Shown piece by piece: positions 30,600-40,230 of a stretch of 47,233 nucleotides of DNA (its first letter is position 1; each line of letters starts with the position of its first letter). The stretch is from Acidobacteriota bacterium (GTDB taxonomy: Bacteria > Acidobacteriota > Terriglobia > Terriglobales > Acidobacteriaceae). The position numbers were made by a program, and so were the translations under genes. The notes beneath the pieces are model-generated. The model saw only the letters and a program-made list of their open reading frames with translations. It was not told the origin of the DNA and did not search any database. The stretch spans positions 64,516 to 111,748 of the forward strand of contig QIAA01000051.1 in the NCBI GenBank assembly GCA_003224905.1, in the 5' to 3' direction.

Positions 30600-32153
30600 C
30601 TATTTGATGTCCAATACCAGCTGGTACGCCTTTCCCGCGCTGACGTTAACCGAACCGCTCGCAAGCGGTGTAACACCATCCTCCGCGTACACGTTAATTG
30701 TTCCCTTTAATGGGCCTGCTTGCGATATCTGGAATTGCTGACGATCAGGCCCATAGCCACCTTGAGGCGAATACTGCACGTTTGCAGAATCCGTAATGAC
30801 AACCTTCTTCTGCAACCAGCGGGCGAAGATCTGATTCTGGTCAAGACTCTCCACAGGGCCGGCGCCGTAGAGAGCGCCCAGCAGTTGAGTACCCTTAGTG
30901 ACAAAACCCAGAGCGACGATGTAGCGGTCTTGTGCAGACACGTTCTGAAAGAGAATGTGCTGGTCGTTGAAGGTAATGCCATCGTTCGAAATGCTGAGAA
31001 AGACTGACTGTTTATCATCGGCACCCACCAGGCCCAACAAATACCAATCTTTGCCATCAGCGGTGAGCTTCTTCACATCATTGACGAGATCTTTGGTCTT
31101 GAACGCGACGCCCTGGAAATGAAACTCAGGTGGGGTATCAGCCGTCGCGCGGTAGGTTGTTCCGAAGTCCTGCCAATCCTTAAAGTACAGCACCCAGGTT
31201 CCGTTATCCCGAAGCAGGACGTTTGCACCGTTGAAATTTCCTGCACTGAAAGGCGCATAGCCTTGAATACTGATGATATCGGTTAGCTGCGCAGGGTATG
31301 GTTGCGCTGTGCCATTCCAAGTGATGCCATCAGGGCTGGTAAAGTAGACGGGCTTGTCGCCGATACCGCTATCGCCGGGCTGACCGCCTGTACAGATCAT
31401 GTGCAAAGAACCGTCGGGCAGCTGTTGCACGTTCACGTTATTCACATTGAGAAACGCACCGTTGGCGATCACGTGGTCACGCTGATTGAAGCTTAGGAAA
31501 TCGGTTGTAGTGGTGCTGTTGATCTGATCAAACGGAGAATCGGTTCCGTCCCATCCGCCGTAGAACATTCGCCATCCCGTGGGCTGCTCGATGGGCCACG
31601 GAGCGTAGATGTTCTGATACTGGCCAGTCGAGAGAGGCGCAAACATTGGACTACGCACATCCGGTACCCAGTTCAGCGTGTTCTGCTGCCAGTAGGCGGG
31701 AGTGAAAGAGCCAGCGCTCACACCCTGAATTTCAACCGTGTCGGACGGAACCTGCCCGGGAACTTCCTGCAACTGCGCCGAAGCGACAGCGTTGATGTCG
31801 ATGGAAAACTCCTTGGAGGCCGATTGGCTCGCTGCATCGGTTACCTGAATCGTGAAAGTTGCCGCCGGCTGTGCGACATCCGGCGCACCTGAAACAGTCA
31901 CCGAATTCTTCGAACTATTTTCGAGGGCCAAGTTGTGAGGCAGACTTCCCAGACTCACGGTCCAAGTGAAAGGAGAGACTCCGCCGTTGGCTTGGATTGT
32001 TTGAGTGTAGGGAAAAGATACGAATCCATCGGCCAAGGCCGAAGTACTGAGTGATAAGGGTGGCGGAGGAGTTGTAGTGTTCTTACCTCCTCCGCATTGT
32101 GCGAGGAACACCAACGCCACGAGCGCGCAACCCAGCCTTGCCAGGCGCGACAT
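30600..32153 (-). CDS. Putative lipoprotein with Ig-like domain and beta-propeller (glycosidase-like) fold
   Basis: A GGAG 8 bases before ATG 32153 supports the start (517 residues). The N-terminus has 'ALVALVFLAQCGGG', a lipobox-like LAQC (Gln before Cys is unusual), then a Thr/Pro-rich linker. An Ig-like 'putative Ig' domain follows ('LADGFVSFPYTQTIQANGG', 'FTWTVSLGSLP', 'TFTIQVTDAASQSA'). The remainder has repeated blade-like motifs ('RMFYGGWDGTDSPFDQI', 'KPVYFTSPDGITWNG', 'WVLYFKDWQDFG', 'SVFLSISNDGITFND'), recalling five-bladed propeller glycosidases (GH43/GH32-like). Catalytic carboxylates were not assigned. It ends 42 bp from regulator A and lies downstream of the FG-GAP gene on the same strand. 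Confidence 0.65.
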   Translation of the reverse strand: MSRLARLGCALVALVFLAQCGGGKNTTTPPPPLSLSTSALADGFVSFPYTQTIQANGGVSPFTWTVSLGSLPHNLALENSSKNSVTVSGAPDVAQPAATFTIQVTDAASQSASKEFSIDINAVASAQLQEVPGQVPSDTVEIQGVSAGSFTPAYWQQNTLNWVPDVRSPMFAPLSTGQYQNIYAPWPIEQPTGWRMFYGGWDGTDSPFDQINSTTTTDFLSFNQRDHVIANGAFLNVNNVNVQQLPDGSLHMICTGGQPGDSGIGDKPVYFTSPDGITWNGTAQPYPAQLTDIISIQGYAPFSAGNFNGANVLLRDNGTWVLYFKDWQDFGTTYRATADTPPEFHFQGVAFKTKDLVNDVKKLTADGKDWYLLGLVGADDKQSVFLSISNDGITFNDQHILFQNVSAQDRYIVALGFVTKGTQLLGALYGAGPVESLDQNQIFARWLQKKVVITDSANVQYSPQGGYGPDRQQFQISQAGPLKGTINVYAEDGVTPLASGSVNVSAGKAYQLVLDIK

Positions 32154-32205
32154 CTGCACACTCCGAATAGATATGTTGAATACCACGTTTTCCGCAGTTC
32201 CACCG

Positions 32206-34611
32206 TCAATTAACTGTGATCATCACGTTTGTGAAGTGCTGCGTTGACCCCGACGTGCCGGTGACCGTGACGGTGTAGGTGCCGGGCGGCGTGCCGCCTG
32301 TCGTGTGAGGTGGCATACTTCCGCCGCAAGCAACCTGAAACAGCGTCCCGCCAGCCAGCGCAAAACAGAGCGTTACTGCTGCCAGTATCCTCTTCCGGAC
32401 AATTTTTGGCGCAAGACCCATTCCTGCCCATGCCATCCCGACGATGGGCAACCAGAGAGCATAGAGCCATCCACCAGCAACGGGGGCAGCCAAGGCCGCA
32501 GTTGGTGCGGTAGTCGTGATGGTGAGTGTTGAAGTCGCCGAACCATTTGCCGCCGGAGTCGCGGACGTCGGGCTCAACGAACATGCTGGCGCCAGAACTG
32601 GGAGCGGATCTACAGAGCAGGTGAATTGCACTTCACCGTTAAATCCGTGGGTCGAGTTGATGGCCACGGTGGACGTAGCAGAGTGTCCTGCCGCGACCGA
32701 TGCTGGCGAAGCTGCAGCGGCCGAAAGCGAAAAATCCGGATTCACGGCGAACGTCGCAGTCACGCTTTGATCGCTGTTCATAGTAACGCTGCACGCATCC
32801 GTGCCGGAACAAGCTCCGCTCCAATTTGTGAATGTAGAGTCGCCTGCCGCGGTCGCAGTAAGAGCGACAACGGTTCCCTCATTAAACAGAGTCGAACACG
32901 CGCTCGGACAGTTGATGCGGGCCGGATTGCTGGTTACGGTTCCGCTCCCCGTGCCGGATGTGGCCACCGTGAGGGTAAATTGGCGCACGACTGTGCTGTC
33001 CTGCGTAGCCGAATTGTTGGCAGGCGCAAGGTCAACCTCCGTCGCCGATACGCCCATCGCGTTGGTAATCGTTCCTGTCGCCGTGGGCGTCACAACGATG
33101 GTCACCGTGGCGTCGAAAGCAGATGCGAGCGAGCCAATGTTACACGTGACTACCTGATTTAATCGGGTGCAGCTTCCCTGCGTGGCTGTGGCAGAAACAA
33201 ATGTCACATTGCTGGGCAGCGTATCCCGAAAAGTTACCGCAGTCGCATCACCGGGACCTTCGTTCAGAACGTCCGCCTTGTATTGCAGATTGGCTCCAAG
33301 GCCGACCGGTTCAGGCCCGGCAGACGCGGCAATAATCCCGAGATCGGTACCTGAGGCAGGGCTCGTGTTGAGCACGACTACGGCTGCGTTGTTGAGCAAG
33401 TCGCTAACAATCAGATCGCCCAGCTGATCCCCATTGAGGTCTGCCGTCGCGCCGATGCGCGCGGCATTCGTCGAGTAAGGGAAAGAGATTCCGGCATTTG
33501 AGAACGTTCCATCTGCCTTTCCAAGGTCAATCTCAAAGCCCTGGCTGGTGTGAAATGTACTTGAAAAGGTAGTTCTCCACACCGCGAGATCCAGTGTTCC
33601 ATCACCGTTATAGTCGGCGAAAACCGGAGAATAGATTTGCGAGCCAACCGGGGGAGCGAAGAGATTTGACTTTCTCCAGAAGGAGCCTGCTACGATCTGT
33701 TCTGGTTGAAGCGTTCCGTCGCCGTTTCCGAGAAAAACGCTTATATGATCTTGCCTGGATCTCTGCCCCTCGCCACTACTGGCAAAGAACAACAAGGAAT
33801 GCACCACCAGATCCATCTTTCCATCAGCGTTGAGATCTTCGGCCGCTTCCACACTCAGCGCGACAAAACCGCTCGCGACTGTGGCAACCGGCTTAGCCTG
33901 AAACGTTCCATCGCCATTACCGAGTAAGATTCTCGCGCCGCCGATAACTTGAACGCCCAGATCCGGCTTGCCATCGTCATTGAAGTCCGCAAGTGCAAGA
34001 TATCTGACGCCTTCTCCGCTTATTGTGCTCTGCACTGTTGCGCCTTGTGTGGGGGACTGGAACGTCCCGTCACCCTTTCCGATAAGCACAAGAATTCTGG
34101 TATTTCCAGAGTTGCTGTCGTAATCAGCAACAGCGACGTCGGACTTGTGGTCAAGGTCAAAATCGGCGACCGCCATGTCCGTCGCCACAGTCAGCATCGT
34201 TATCTTTGGAGATTGAAAAGATCCGTCCCCTTTCCCGAGGAGAACACTCATCGCACCGGAAGCAAGCGTATTCGTATCTCCGGGCTGAAAAACCGCCAGA
34301 TCCGGCTTCCCGTCATTGTTGAAGTCGCCCTTTGACAAAGCCGCCGGACTTACTCCGGCATCGAAACTAGTTGCCGCCTGAAATGTGCCGTCGCCATTCC
34401 CAAAAAAGATACTCACATTCCCAGCACCGCCATTGGCCACTGCCAAGTCTAGCTTTCCGTCGCCGTCGAAGTCGGCTATGACGACGCCACTGGGTGCCCC
34501 CACGGGATATTGCACCGGGTCCGCGAATTCGACGGCAAACGCGCCCGGCCCGTAACAAATTGAAGACAAGAATAGGACGAATGCGACCAAGCCTCTCCGG
34601 CTACTGAGCAT
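32206..34611 (-). CDS. FG-GAP/VCBS-repeat exoprotein with DUF11, Ig-like and C-terminal anchor modules
   Basis: The 801-residue protein starts at ATG 34611, preceded by GAGGAGG. It has a signal peptide ('GLVAFVLFLSSICYGPGAFA'), then about six to seven VCBS repeats ('ADFDGDGKLDLAVANGG', 'GNGDGTFQ' variants at roughly 60-residue spacing; propeller fold). A DUF11-like domain follows ('LNEGPGDATAVTFRDTLPSN', 'NNSATQDS'). Then come a bacterial repeat ('GSGTVTSNPARINCPSACST', 'FTNWSGACSG') and an Ig-like module ('FNGEVQFTCSVDP'). The tail is 'LYALWLPIVGMAWAG', basic residues, a second hydrophobic stretch with 'LFQVACGGS', and 'YTVTVTGTSGSTQH'. It is likely surface-attached and binds polymers or partners. 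It is an intact homologue of the pseudogene at 26197 and divergent from regulator B. Confidence 0.87.
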   Translation of the reverse strand: MLSSRRGLVAFVLFLSSICYGPGAFAVEFADPVQYPVGAPSGVVIADFDGDGKLDLAVANGGAGNVSIFFGNGDGTFQAATSFDAGVSPAALSKGDFNNDGKPDLAVFQPGDTNTLASGAMSVLLGKGDGSFQSPKITMLTVATDMAVADFDLDHKSDVAVADYDSNSGNTRILVLIGKGDGTFQSPTQGATVQSTISGEGVRYLALADFNDDGKPDLGVQVIGGARILLGNGDGTFQAKPVATVASGFVALSVEAAEDLNADGKMDLVVHSLLFFASSGEGQRSRQDHISVFLGNGDGTLQPEQIVAGSFWRKSNLFAPPVGSQIYSPVFADYNGDGTLDLAVWRTTFSSTFHTSQGFEIDLGKADGTFSNAGISFPYSTNAARIGATADLNGDQLGDLIVSDLLNNAAVVVLNTSPASGTDLGIIAASAGPEPVGLGANLQYKADVLNEGPGDATAVTFRDTLPSNVTFVSATATQGSCTRLNQVVTCNIGSLASAFDATVTIVVTPTATGTITNAMGVSATEVDLAPANNSATQDSTVVRQFTLTVATSGTGSGTVTSNPARINCPSACSTLFNEGTVVALTATAAGDSTFTNWSGACSGTDACSVTMNSDQSVTATFAVNPDFSLSAAAASPASVAAGHSATSTVAINSTHGFNGEVQFTCSVDPLPVLAPACSLSPTSATPAANGSATSTLTITTTAPTAALAAPVAGGWLYALWLPIVGMAWAGMGLAPKIVRKRILAAVTLCFALAGGTLFQVACGGSMPPHTTGGTPPGTYTVTVTGTSGSTQHFTNVMITVN
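33480..34480 (-). repeat. Degenerate tandem coding repeats (VCBS/FG-GAP)
   Basis: About 150-190 bp periodicity. Each copy carries a recurring core reading close to TGAAA-GT-CC-TCGCC-TT-CC on the plus strand, encoding variants of GNGDGTFQ. The same core recurs about six times in the pseudogene (26877-27600). These are coding repeats, not CRISPR or a minisatellite. Confidence 0.7.
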
Positions 34612-34749
34612 GGGAAAACCTCCTCTTTCGGTGTCGGCAACTTCGTTAACAAAGGGTCTAGCCAACAAGCGTATTAATCGCGTAAGGACAAGCGGGAAGT
34701 CCTGATGAATAGCTGAGTTTTGGACGAGGTTTTGCCGAGGCGTTGAAGA

Positions 34750-34778
34750 TTCAAAGACTTGCAGAACTGGTCTATAAT
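34750..34778 (+). promoter_or_regulatory. Putative promoter of regulator B
   Basis: TTCAAA at 34750 (4 of 6 to TTGACA), 17-base spacer and a perfect TATAAT at 34773. Transcription would start near 34785, beyond ATG 34781, which supports ATG 34814 as the regulator start. Confidence 0.55.
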
Positions 34779-34813
34779 GCTTGCCACATTTGAGGTCGCC
34801 CGGGGAGAGCCTC

Positions 34814-36706
34814 ATGAATGGCGACTTACGCGTTGGGACATGGTTGGTCCAGCCCAGCCTGAACACCATCTCCCAGAACGGGACACGCCGACAGTTAGAG
34901 CCGAAGGTGATGGAGGTATTGTTGTGCCTGGCTCGTCATCCCGGCGAAACCCTGCCTAAAGAACAACTAATAAGATCGGTATGGCCGGATACGTTTGTCT
35001 CCGACGACGTCTTGGTGCGTTCGATCTCCGAGATACGACGGGCATTCGACGACGACGCGCGGGAATCGAAGTTCATTCAGACCATCCCCAAGCGGGGTTA
35101 CCGGTTGATCGCTGGGGTAACACCAGAGAACAGAGCTGTGCTCGCCGCAGCCGATTCCTCTCAGGCCCTTGTTGCAGAAAGAGAATCAACTTTGTCGAGA
35201 CGCAGCCTGCGCATTGGCCTGGTGACCGGGGTTGCAGCCACGATTGTGCTGCTGGTGTTGCTCGCGCTGATGCCGGCAGGGCTATGGCAAAAGCTAGGCA
35301 GAAGAGGCGGCTTCCCAGAGATTAGGTCCATTGCTGTTCTGCCTTTGCAGAATCTATCCGGGGACTCGTCTCAGGACTACTTCGCCGATGGCATGACTGA
35401 GGAGTTGATCACCGACCTTTCGCAAATCAGTGCGTTGAGAGTGATATCGCGTACCTCAGTTATGCGCTACAAAGGCAGCAATAAACCTCTGCCGGAGATC
35501 GCGCGCGAGCTCGGAGTAGAGGGCATTATCGCGGGCTCGGTGTTTCGTTCCGGCGATCGGGTTCGGACTACGGCGCAGCTTATCTATGCTCCGCAGGACA
35601 AGAATATCTGGGCGCAGAGCTACGAGCGCGATTTGAAGGATGTGCTGGCCCTGCAAAGCACGGTGGCCAGCGCCATTGCCGAAGAAATCCGGGTAAAGAT
35701 GACGCCGGGCGAACAGGCGCAATTAAATTCCCGCCGTCCCGTTAACCTGAAGGCCCATGAGGCCTACTTGCAGGGCCGATACCATCTGCAACTCGAAGAG
35801 AATGCGGCGTTCAAAAAAGATAAAGCCAGGGTGATGGACGCTGAAAGCGAGAAAGCCAAGGCATATTTCCAGCAAGCCATTAAAGAAGATGCAGATTACG
35901 CTCCGCCTTACCTTGGAATTTGGGAAGCGTGGCAGTCGAGTGCTTTGCCCACCCGGGACTGGATACAGCAAGCGAAGCCGCTGCTTCTTAAGGCATTGCA
36001 ACTTGATGATTCCCTGGCAGAGGCACACTCCGCGCTGGCTTCCATTCGAATTTCTGCCGAATGGGATTGGACCGGTGCGGAAAAAGAGTACCAGCGGGCC
36101 ATTCAGCTGGCTCCCAGTAATGCGGGTATCCACGACAGTTACGCTAACCTTCTGGCCGAGACGGCGCGGATTACTGAGGCAATGAAGGAATTTGAACTGG
36201 CTCAGAGCCTCGACCCCGAGAATGATCACATGGCGGGGGCATTTTACTGGTCCCGAGAATTTGATCGGGCGATCGCGCTTTACCAAAGCCAGGCGCAGTT
36301 AAGACCCTCCGACTTCTCTCCCCATTTTGAGCTCGCAAAGATCTATGCCGTCATGGGAAGGAACGATGACGCCATTTCCGAATGGCAGAAGATGGCAACT
36401 CTCCTGGAATACGGGGAATTATCGACACATATTGGCCACGCCTACCACGCCGGCGGATATAAGCGCGCGCTCCAGGTCTTTACCAAAGAACTGGAGGCCT
36501 CCTCGCCCAAGGGTTTCGTTCCCAGTTGGTTTGTCGCATCTGTGTACGGCTTTATGGGAGACAAGGATCGAGCATTCGCATGGCTGGAGAAAGCTTATGA
36601 AGTCAGAGATGGAGTTGACAGTTTGAATGAACCCGCGTGGGATCCGCTGCGTTCGGATCCGCGATTTAAGGATCTGATGCGGCGGGTAGGGTTACGAGTT
36701 CAGTGA
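34814..36706 (+). CDS. CadC-like winged-helix / TolB-like / TPR membrane regulator, copy B
   Basis: The ATG at 34814 follows GGGGAGAG (5-base spacing) and the promoter noted at 34750; the product is 630 residues. The winged helix spans about residues 1-100 ('EPKVMEVLLCLARHPGETLPKEQL', 'SVWPDTFVSDDVLVRSISEIRRAF', 'IPKRGYRLI'), then a membrane segment near 140-160 ('VAATIVLLVLLALMP'). A TolB-like region ('EIRSIAVLPLQNLSGDSSQDYF', 'GMTEELITDLSQISALRVIS') and TPR repeats follow. It is a close paralogue of 28629-30557 along the whole length. It lies 47 bp upstream of an Oar-like receptor on the same strand and is divergent from the FG-GAP gene, so it may regulate either. The signal is unknown. Confidence 0.88.
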   Translation: MNGDLRVGTWLVQPSLNTISQNGTRRQLEPKVMEVLLCLARHPGETLPKEQLIRSVWPDTFVSDDVLVRSISEIRRAFDDDARESKFIQTIPKRGYRLIAGVTPENRAVLAAADSSQALVAERESTLSRRSLRIGLVTGVAATIVLLVLLALMPAGLWQKLGRRGGFPEIRSIAVLPLQNLSGDSSQDYFADGMTEELITDLSQISALRVISRTSVMRYKGSNKPLPEIARELGVEGIIAGSVFRSGDRVRTTAQLIYAPQDKNIWAQSYERDLKDVLALQSTVASAIAEEIRVKMTPGEQAQLNSRRPVNLKAHEAYLQGRYHLQLEENAAFKKDKARVMDAESEKAKAYFQQAIKEDADYAPPYLGIWEAWQSSALPTRDWIQQAKPLLLKALQLDDSLAEAHSALASIRISAEWDWTGAEKEYQRAIQLAPSNAGIHDSYANLLAETARITEAMKEFELAQSLDPENDHMAGAFYWSREFDRAIALYQSQAQLRPSDFSPHFELAKIYAVMGRNDDAISEWQKMATLLEYGELSTHIGHAYHAGGYKRALQVFTKELEASSPKGFVPSWFVASVYGFMGDKDRAFAWLEKAYEVRDGVDSLNEPAWDPLRSDPRFKDLMRRVGLRVQ

Positions 36707-36721
36707 GCTGAATTGCGTGAA

Positions 36722-36733
36722 GGACTAAAGTCC
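36722..36733. repeat. Short inverted repeat between regulator B and the receptor
   Basis: GGACT-AA-AGTCC, 5-bp arms. It resembles the short palindromes seen in many intergenic repeats; too weak for a terminator. Confidence 0.3.
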
Positions 36734-36753
36734 GATAATCAACAGGACCCCCA

Positions 36754-39700
36754 TTGTTCCGATCCAAGGTTCCAAAACCTGCTTGGCCGGGGAGCCGCTG
36801 CAAGAGCAACCTTGTGGGAAGTCCCATCAAATTTGTAATGGCTGAGGCGGTCCTTCTGGGTGCGCTCCTCTCGTTGGCATGGGGCCAAACCCAAACTACC
36901 GGCCGCATTGCCGGCGCTGTCCGTGACCCCCAAGGGGCGGCGATCGTCGGTGCCGAAGTCGCAGTCGAGAATCTGGCCACGGCGGACCAGCGTTCAGTAA
37001 CTTCGGATGATTCCGGAAGTTATTCCGTGCCATTTCTTCCGCCTGCCAGATACGAACTGAAAATTCGGGCAAAAGGTTTCAATTCGGCTATATTCCACGA
37101 CGTTTCAATCGGCCTGAGCGAAACGGCCACCGTAAACGCCGTATTGCAAGTGGCGCAGACCAGTTTTGAAGTTACGGTGACTGACGCTCCGCCGCTATTG
37201 CGTGGCGACAGCGCCGAACTTAGCACCACGCTTGATTCCCGCAGCCTGACAGAGTTGCCGCTTCCAACCCGCAATTTTCTCCAGCTTCTAACGCTCGTGC
37301 CTGGCGTATCGGCACCGCTCACCAACAACAACGCTTTGGGACGCAACTCGCCTAATGTTTCCGTGAACGGCGCGCGGGTGACGCAGAACAACTATCAGAT
37401 CAACGGAGTCGATGGAAACGACATTTCTCTGCATGTTTTCACCGATGTTGGCGTTCCTGCGCCGGAGAGCGTCAGCGAAATCAACGTGCAGACTTCGATG
37501 TACGACGCTTCTGTTGCAGGAACGGGGGGCAGCGTGCAAGTGGTCAGCAAGAGTGGTAGCAACTTCCTGCACGGCACCGCGTATGAATACTTTCGCAATG
37601 AAGTGTTCAATGCCAACGATGCGAATCTGAGAGCGGTAGGCGACCGCCGCCCGGCAATGAGACGGAATGTATACGGCGGCACATTGGGTGGACCACTTCG
37701 CAAGAACAGAGCTTTTTTCTTTGGCTCCTACCAGGGCACGCGAGACGCGAACGGCGCAACTGATCAAAGCATATACAAGGGTGTTCTGATCGCTCCCAGA
37801 CTTACCGACGACCGCTCTGCAAACACTCTGATGAATACGTTCGAACTCGCCTCAATCGATCCGATTTCGCTCCAGCTGCTTAACCTGAAGCTCCCAAACG
37901 GACGGTTTCTGATTCCCACGCCCCAGACCTCCGATGGCTTGGCTACCGGTTCGGCGCTGTCTACCTATCACGAAGAACAGTTCAATGCCAACGTCGATTA
38001 CCGGCCTGGTTCCAAAGATTCGTTATCGGGAAAATTCTTCTTCGCCCACGCTCCACTGTTCAGCGCCATTGGAGGAGCCAACTTTGGCTTCGCATTCGGC
38101 AGCGTTCCCGGGTTCGGCACGTTCGTAGTTGTGGATAATCACACTCTGTCCTTGCAGGAAGTGCACACGTTTAACCCCTCAGTCGTAAACGAGGCACGAT
38201 TCGGCTACAGCTTCATCCGCCACGATGAGGTACCGCAGGAATCGGTGGAAGACAGGTCCATTGGAATGCAGCGCTCCACGGCAAGCCAATACCCTGGGCT
38301 GCCGTTGATCGTAATGGGCGGTGATGAGGGTGGCGCAGCCATTGGGACTTCCAGCATCACATATCGCGGCAGCACGCCTATGCGTTCCTTTGCCGATGTT
38401 CTCTCTCTGCAACGCGGTGCACACAATCTCCGCCTTGGGGGTGAGGTCCAGCATTCCGAATGGCGCGCCCGGGCGGCGGTGTTTTCATATGGCGAGCTCG
38501 ATTTCCCAACTTTTAAGGATTTCTTGATTGGCAACACCGGCCCTTCGCAGTTTGCCGATGGGACCTTCGCTTTCGCACATCTCGGTACGGGACTACAGGA
38601 CCGTGACTTCCTTACCACCGATTACCACCTTTTCATTCAAGACGAGTGGAAGGTTTCGCCCAGGTTCACCGTGAACCTGGGCTTGCGATATGAGTTGGAC
38701 CTGCCGCCGTATGACACTCAAGGACGCATTGGCGGCTTTGATCCCGAGCTCTACGTGCCGCGCATGGAGGTAACGGGCGGCTTTCCGGTGGGGCCTCCGG
38801 CGCAAGGAATCATAGAGGCAGGCAACGCGCTTCCTCAGTACAGGTTGCCCGGTGTGCTGAGGGTCGGCAAGCGCGTGGTTAAGAGCATTGACCCAAACAA
38901 CTTCGGGCCGCGCATCGGCTTGGCGTGGTCGCCTCTGGACTCCGGCCGACTGGCTCTTCGCGCCGGTTACGGAATCTTCTTCGCGCGTCCATCGTTCTTT
39001 TCTCATGCACTGGAAATTTTTAACCCGCCATTTTTCTTAGACTCTGAGACCTCAGGCCAGCCTTTCAGTTCCCCTTTTGCCAGCGCGCCGCCTGAAAGCA
39101 GTTTTCCGCTGATCCAACCGGGCAGTGCAATCGGCGGATGGGCCACAGACCGCAACGCGCGTACCCCGTATTACCAGCAATTCAATGCCAGTCTGCAATA
39201 CGAACTGGTGCGCGATACAACCCTCCAGATCGCCTATGCCGGCTCCCGGGGCTTGAAACTGTATCGTTCCGTCAATGTGAATCAGGCGCGGATCGCCAGC
39301 CTTAACCATCCCATCACGAACCTCGTGACCGGCGAGGTCATTAGGGACAACACGATTGAGAATGCATCCTTGCGTGCGCCCATGCAGGAAGTCAGGCCGG
39401 ATTTCGCTCTCAACCAGACGACCGCGCAGTCCACCTATCATTCGCTTCAGACAACCTTGAACCGACGATTTGCGCGAGGTTTGCAGTTCTCGGCCTCTTA
39501 CACATTTTCCAGGTCGATCGACAATGCCTCGAACCCGGGCTGGGGACCAACTGCAAACGGAGGCGGGTTCGATACCGCAAGTCTCTTCGGAAATCAGTTG
39601 ACCGATCGCGGTAATCGCGGGCTTTCGGATTTCGACTGCACTCATCGCTTCGTGGCGAGTTATGTTTGGGATTTGCCTCCGCCAGCGTTTGCTCATAGTT

Positions 39701-40230
39701 CGGCGGCACGGCTCTTACTTTCCAATTGGCAGCTCTCAGGAATCGTGACCGCCATGTCGGCCGTGCCCACAGATATCATCGATCCTGGAGGCGGCTTTCT
39801 CTATGGACAGTTTGGATCACGCCCGAACTGGGCGCAGGGCGCAAACCGCAGAACTGCTCGGCGCAACATTCCCCCGGGCTACTACTTCAACCCAGCAGCT
39901 TTCGTCCCGGCCACAGTCCAACCTGGAGAACCCATACCAAGCGCCCATGATCCAACCGCACTGACGGGAGATACTGGAACGGACATAGGCAATGTGGGAC
40001 GCAACGTACTGCGCGGGCCAAGCCAGAACAACATTGATTTGTCCATCGGGAAGCGGCTTTTGCTGACTGAGTCGAAAGACCTGCGGTTCCAGGCCGATTT
40101 TTTCAACCTGCTCAACCATGCAAATCAAGACGGTCCCGTCAACGACATCAACGCCGGCGATTTCGGGCGCATTGTCAGCTTCAGTTCCAGCCCACGCATC
40201 ATGCAGTTATCGCTGAGGTTCGATTTCTGA
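36754..40230 (+). CDS. TonB-dependent receptor, Oar-like, full length
   Basis: The 1158-residue protein has a signal peptide with long N-region ('FVMAEAVLLGALLSLAWGQ'), a carboxypeptidase-regulatory-like domain ('GRIAGAVRDPQGAAIVGAEV', 'SDDSGSYSVPFLPPARYEL', about 48-135), a plug ('LTELPLPTRNFLQLLTLVPG', 'NVSVNGARVTQNNYQINGVD', 'GGSVQVVSKSGSN') and a beta-barrel ending in LSLRFDF. The TTG start at 36754 has AGGA 6 bases before it; ATG 36838 is an alternative but would cut into the signal peptide. Such receptors import large substrates using TonB energy. It lies directly behind regulator B. Substrate is unknown. Confidence 0.92.
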   Translation: MFRSKVPKPAWPGSRCKSNLVGSPIKFVMAEAVLLGALLSLAWGQTQTTGRIAGAVRDPQGAAIVGAEVAVENLATADQRSVTSDDSGSYSVPFLPPARYELKIRAKGFNSAIFHDVSIGLSETATVNAVLQVAQTSFEVTVTDAPPLLRGDSAELSTTLDSRSLTELPLPTRNFLQLLTLVPGVSAPLTNNNALGRNSPNVSVNGARVTQNNYQINGVDGNDISLHVFTDVGVPAPESVSEINVQTSMYDASVAGTGGSVQVVSKSGSNFLHGTAYEYFRNEVFNANDANLRAVGDRRPAMRRNVYGGTLGGPLRKNRAFFFGSYQGTRDANGATDQSIYKGVLIAPRLTDDRSANTLMNTFELASIDPISLQLLNLKLPNGRFLIPTPQTSDGLATGSALSTYHEEQFNANVDYRPGSKDSLSGKFFFAHAPLFSAIGGANFGFAFGSVPGFGTFVVVDNHTLSLQEVHTFNPSVVNEARFGYSFIRHDEVPQESVEDRSIGMQRSTASQYPGLPLIVMGGDEGGAAIGTSSITYRGSTPMRSFADVLSLQRGAHNLRLGGEVQHSEWRARAAVFSYGELDFPTFKDFLIGNTGPSQFADGTFAFAHLGTGLQDRDFLTTDYHLFIQDEWKVSPRFTVNLGLRYELDLPPYDTQGRIGGFDPELYVPRMEVTGGFPVGPPAQGIIEAGNALPQYRLPGVLRVGKRVVKSIDPNNFGPRIGLAWSPLDSGRLALRAGYGIFFARPSFFSHALEIFNPPFFLDSETSGQPFSSPFASAPPESSFPLIQPGSAIGGWATDRNARTPYYQQFNASLQYELVRDTTLQIAYAGSRGLKLYRSVNVNQARIASLNHPITNLVTGEVIRDNTIENASLRAPMQEVRPDFALNQTTAQSTYHSLQTTLNRRFARGLQFSASYTFSRSIDNASNPGWGPTANGGGFDTASLFGNQLTDRGNRGLSDFDCTHRFVASYVWDLPPPAFAHSSAARLLLSNWQLSGIVTAMSAVPTDIIDPGGGFLYGQFGSRPNWAQGANRRTARRNIPPGYYFNPAAFVPATVQPGEPIPSAHDPTALTGDTGTDIGNVGRNVLRGPSQNNIDLSIGKRLLLTESKDLRFQADFFNLLNHANQDGPVNDINAGDFGRIVSFSSSPRIMQLSLRFDF

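Noticed and set aside
26877..34480. Regularly spaced repeated cores that could suggest a CRISPR array or minisatellite
   Set aside because: They encode the GNGDGTFQ motif of VCBS repeats in frame, diverge at third positions, and the spacing is too long and coding.
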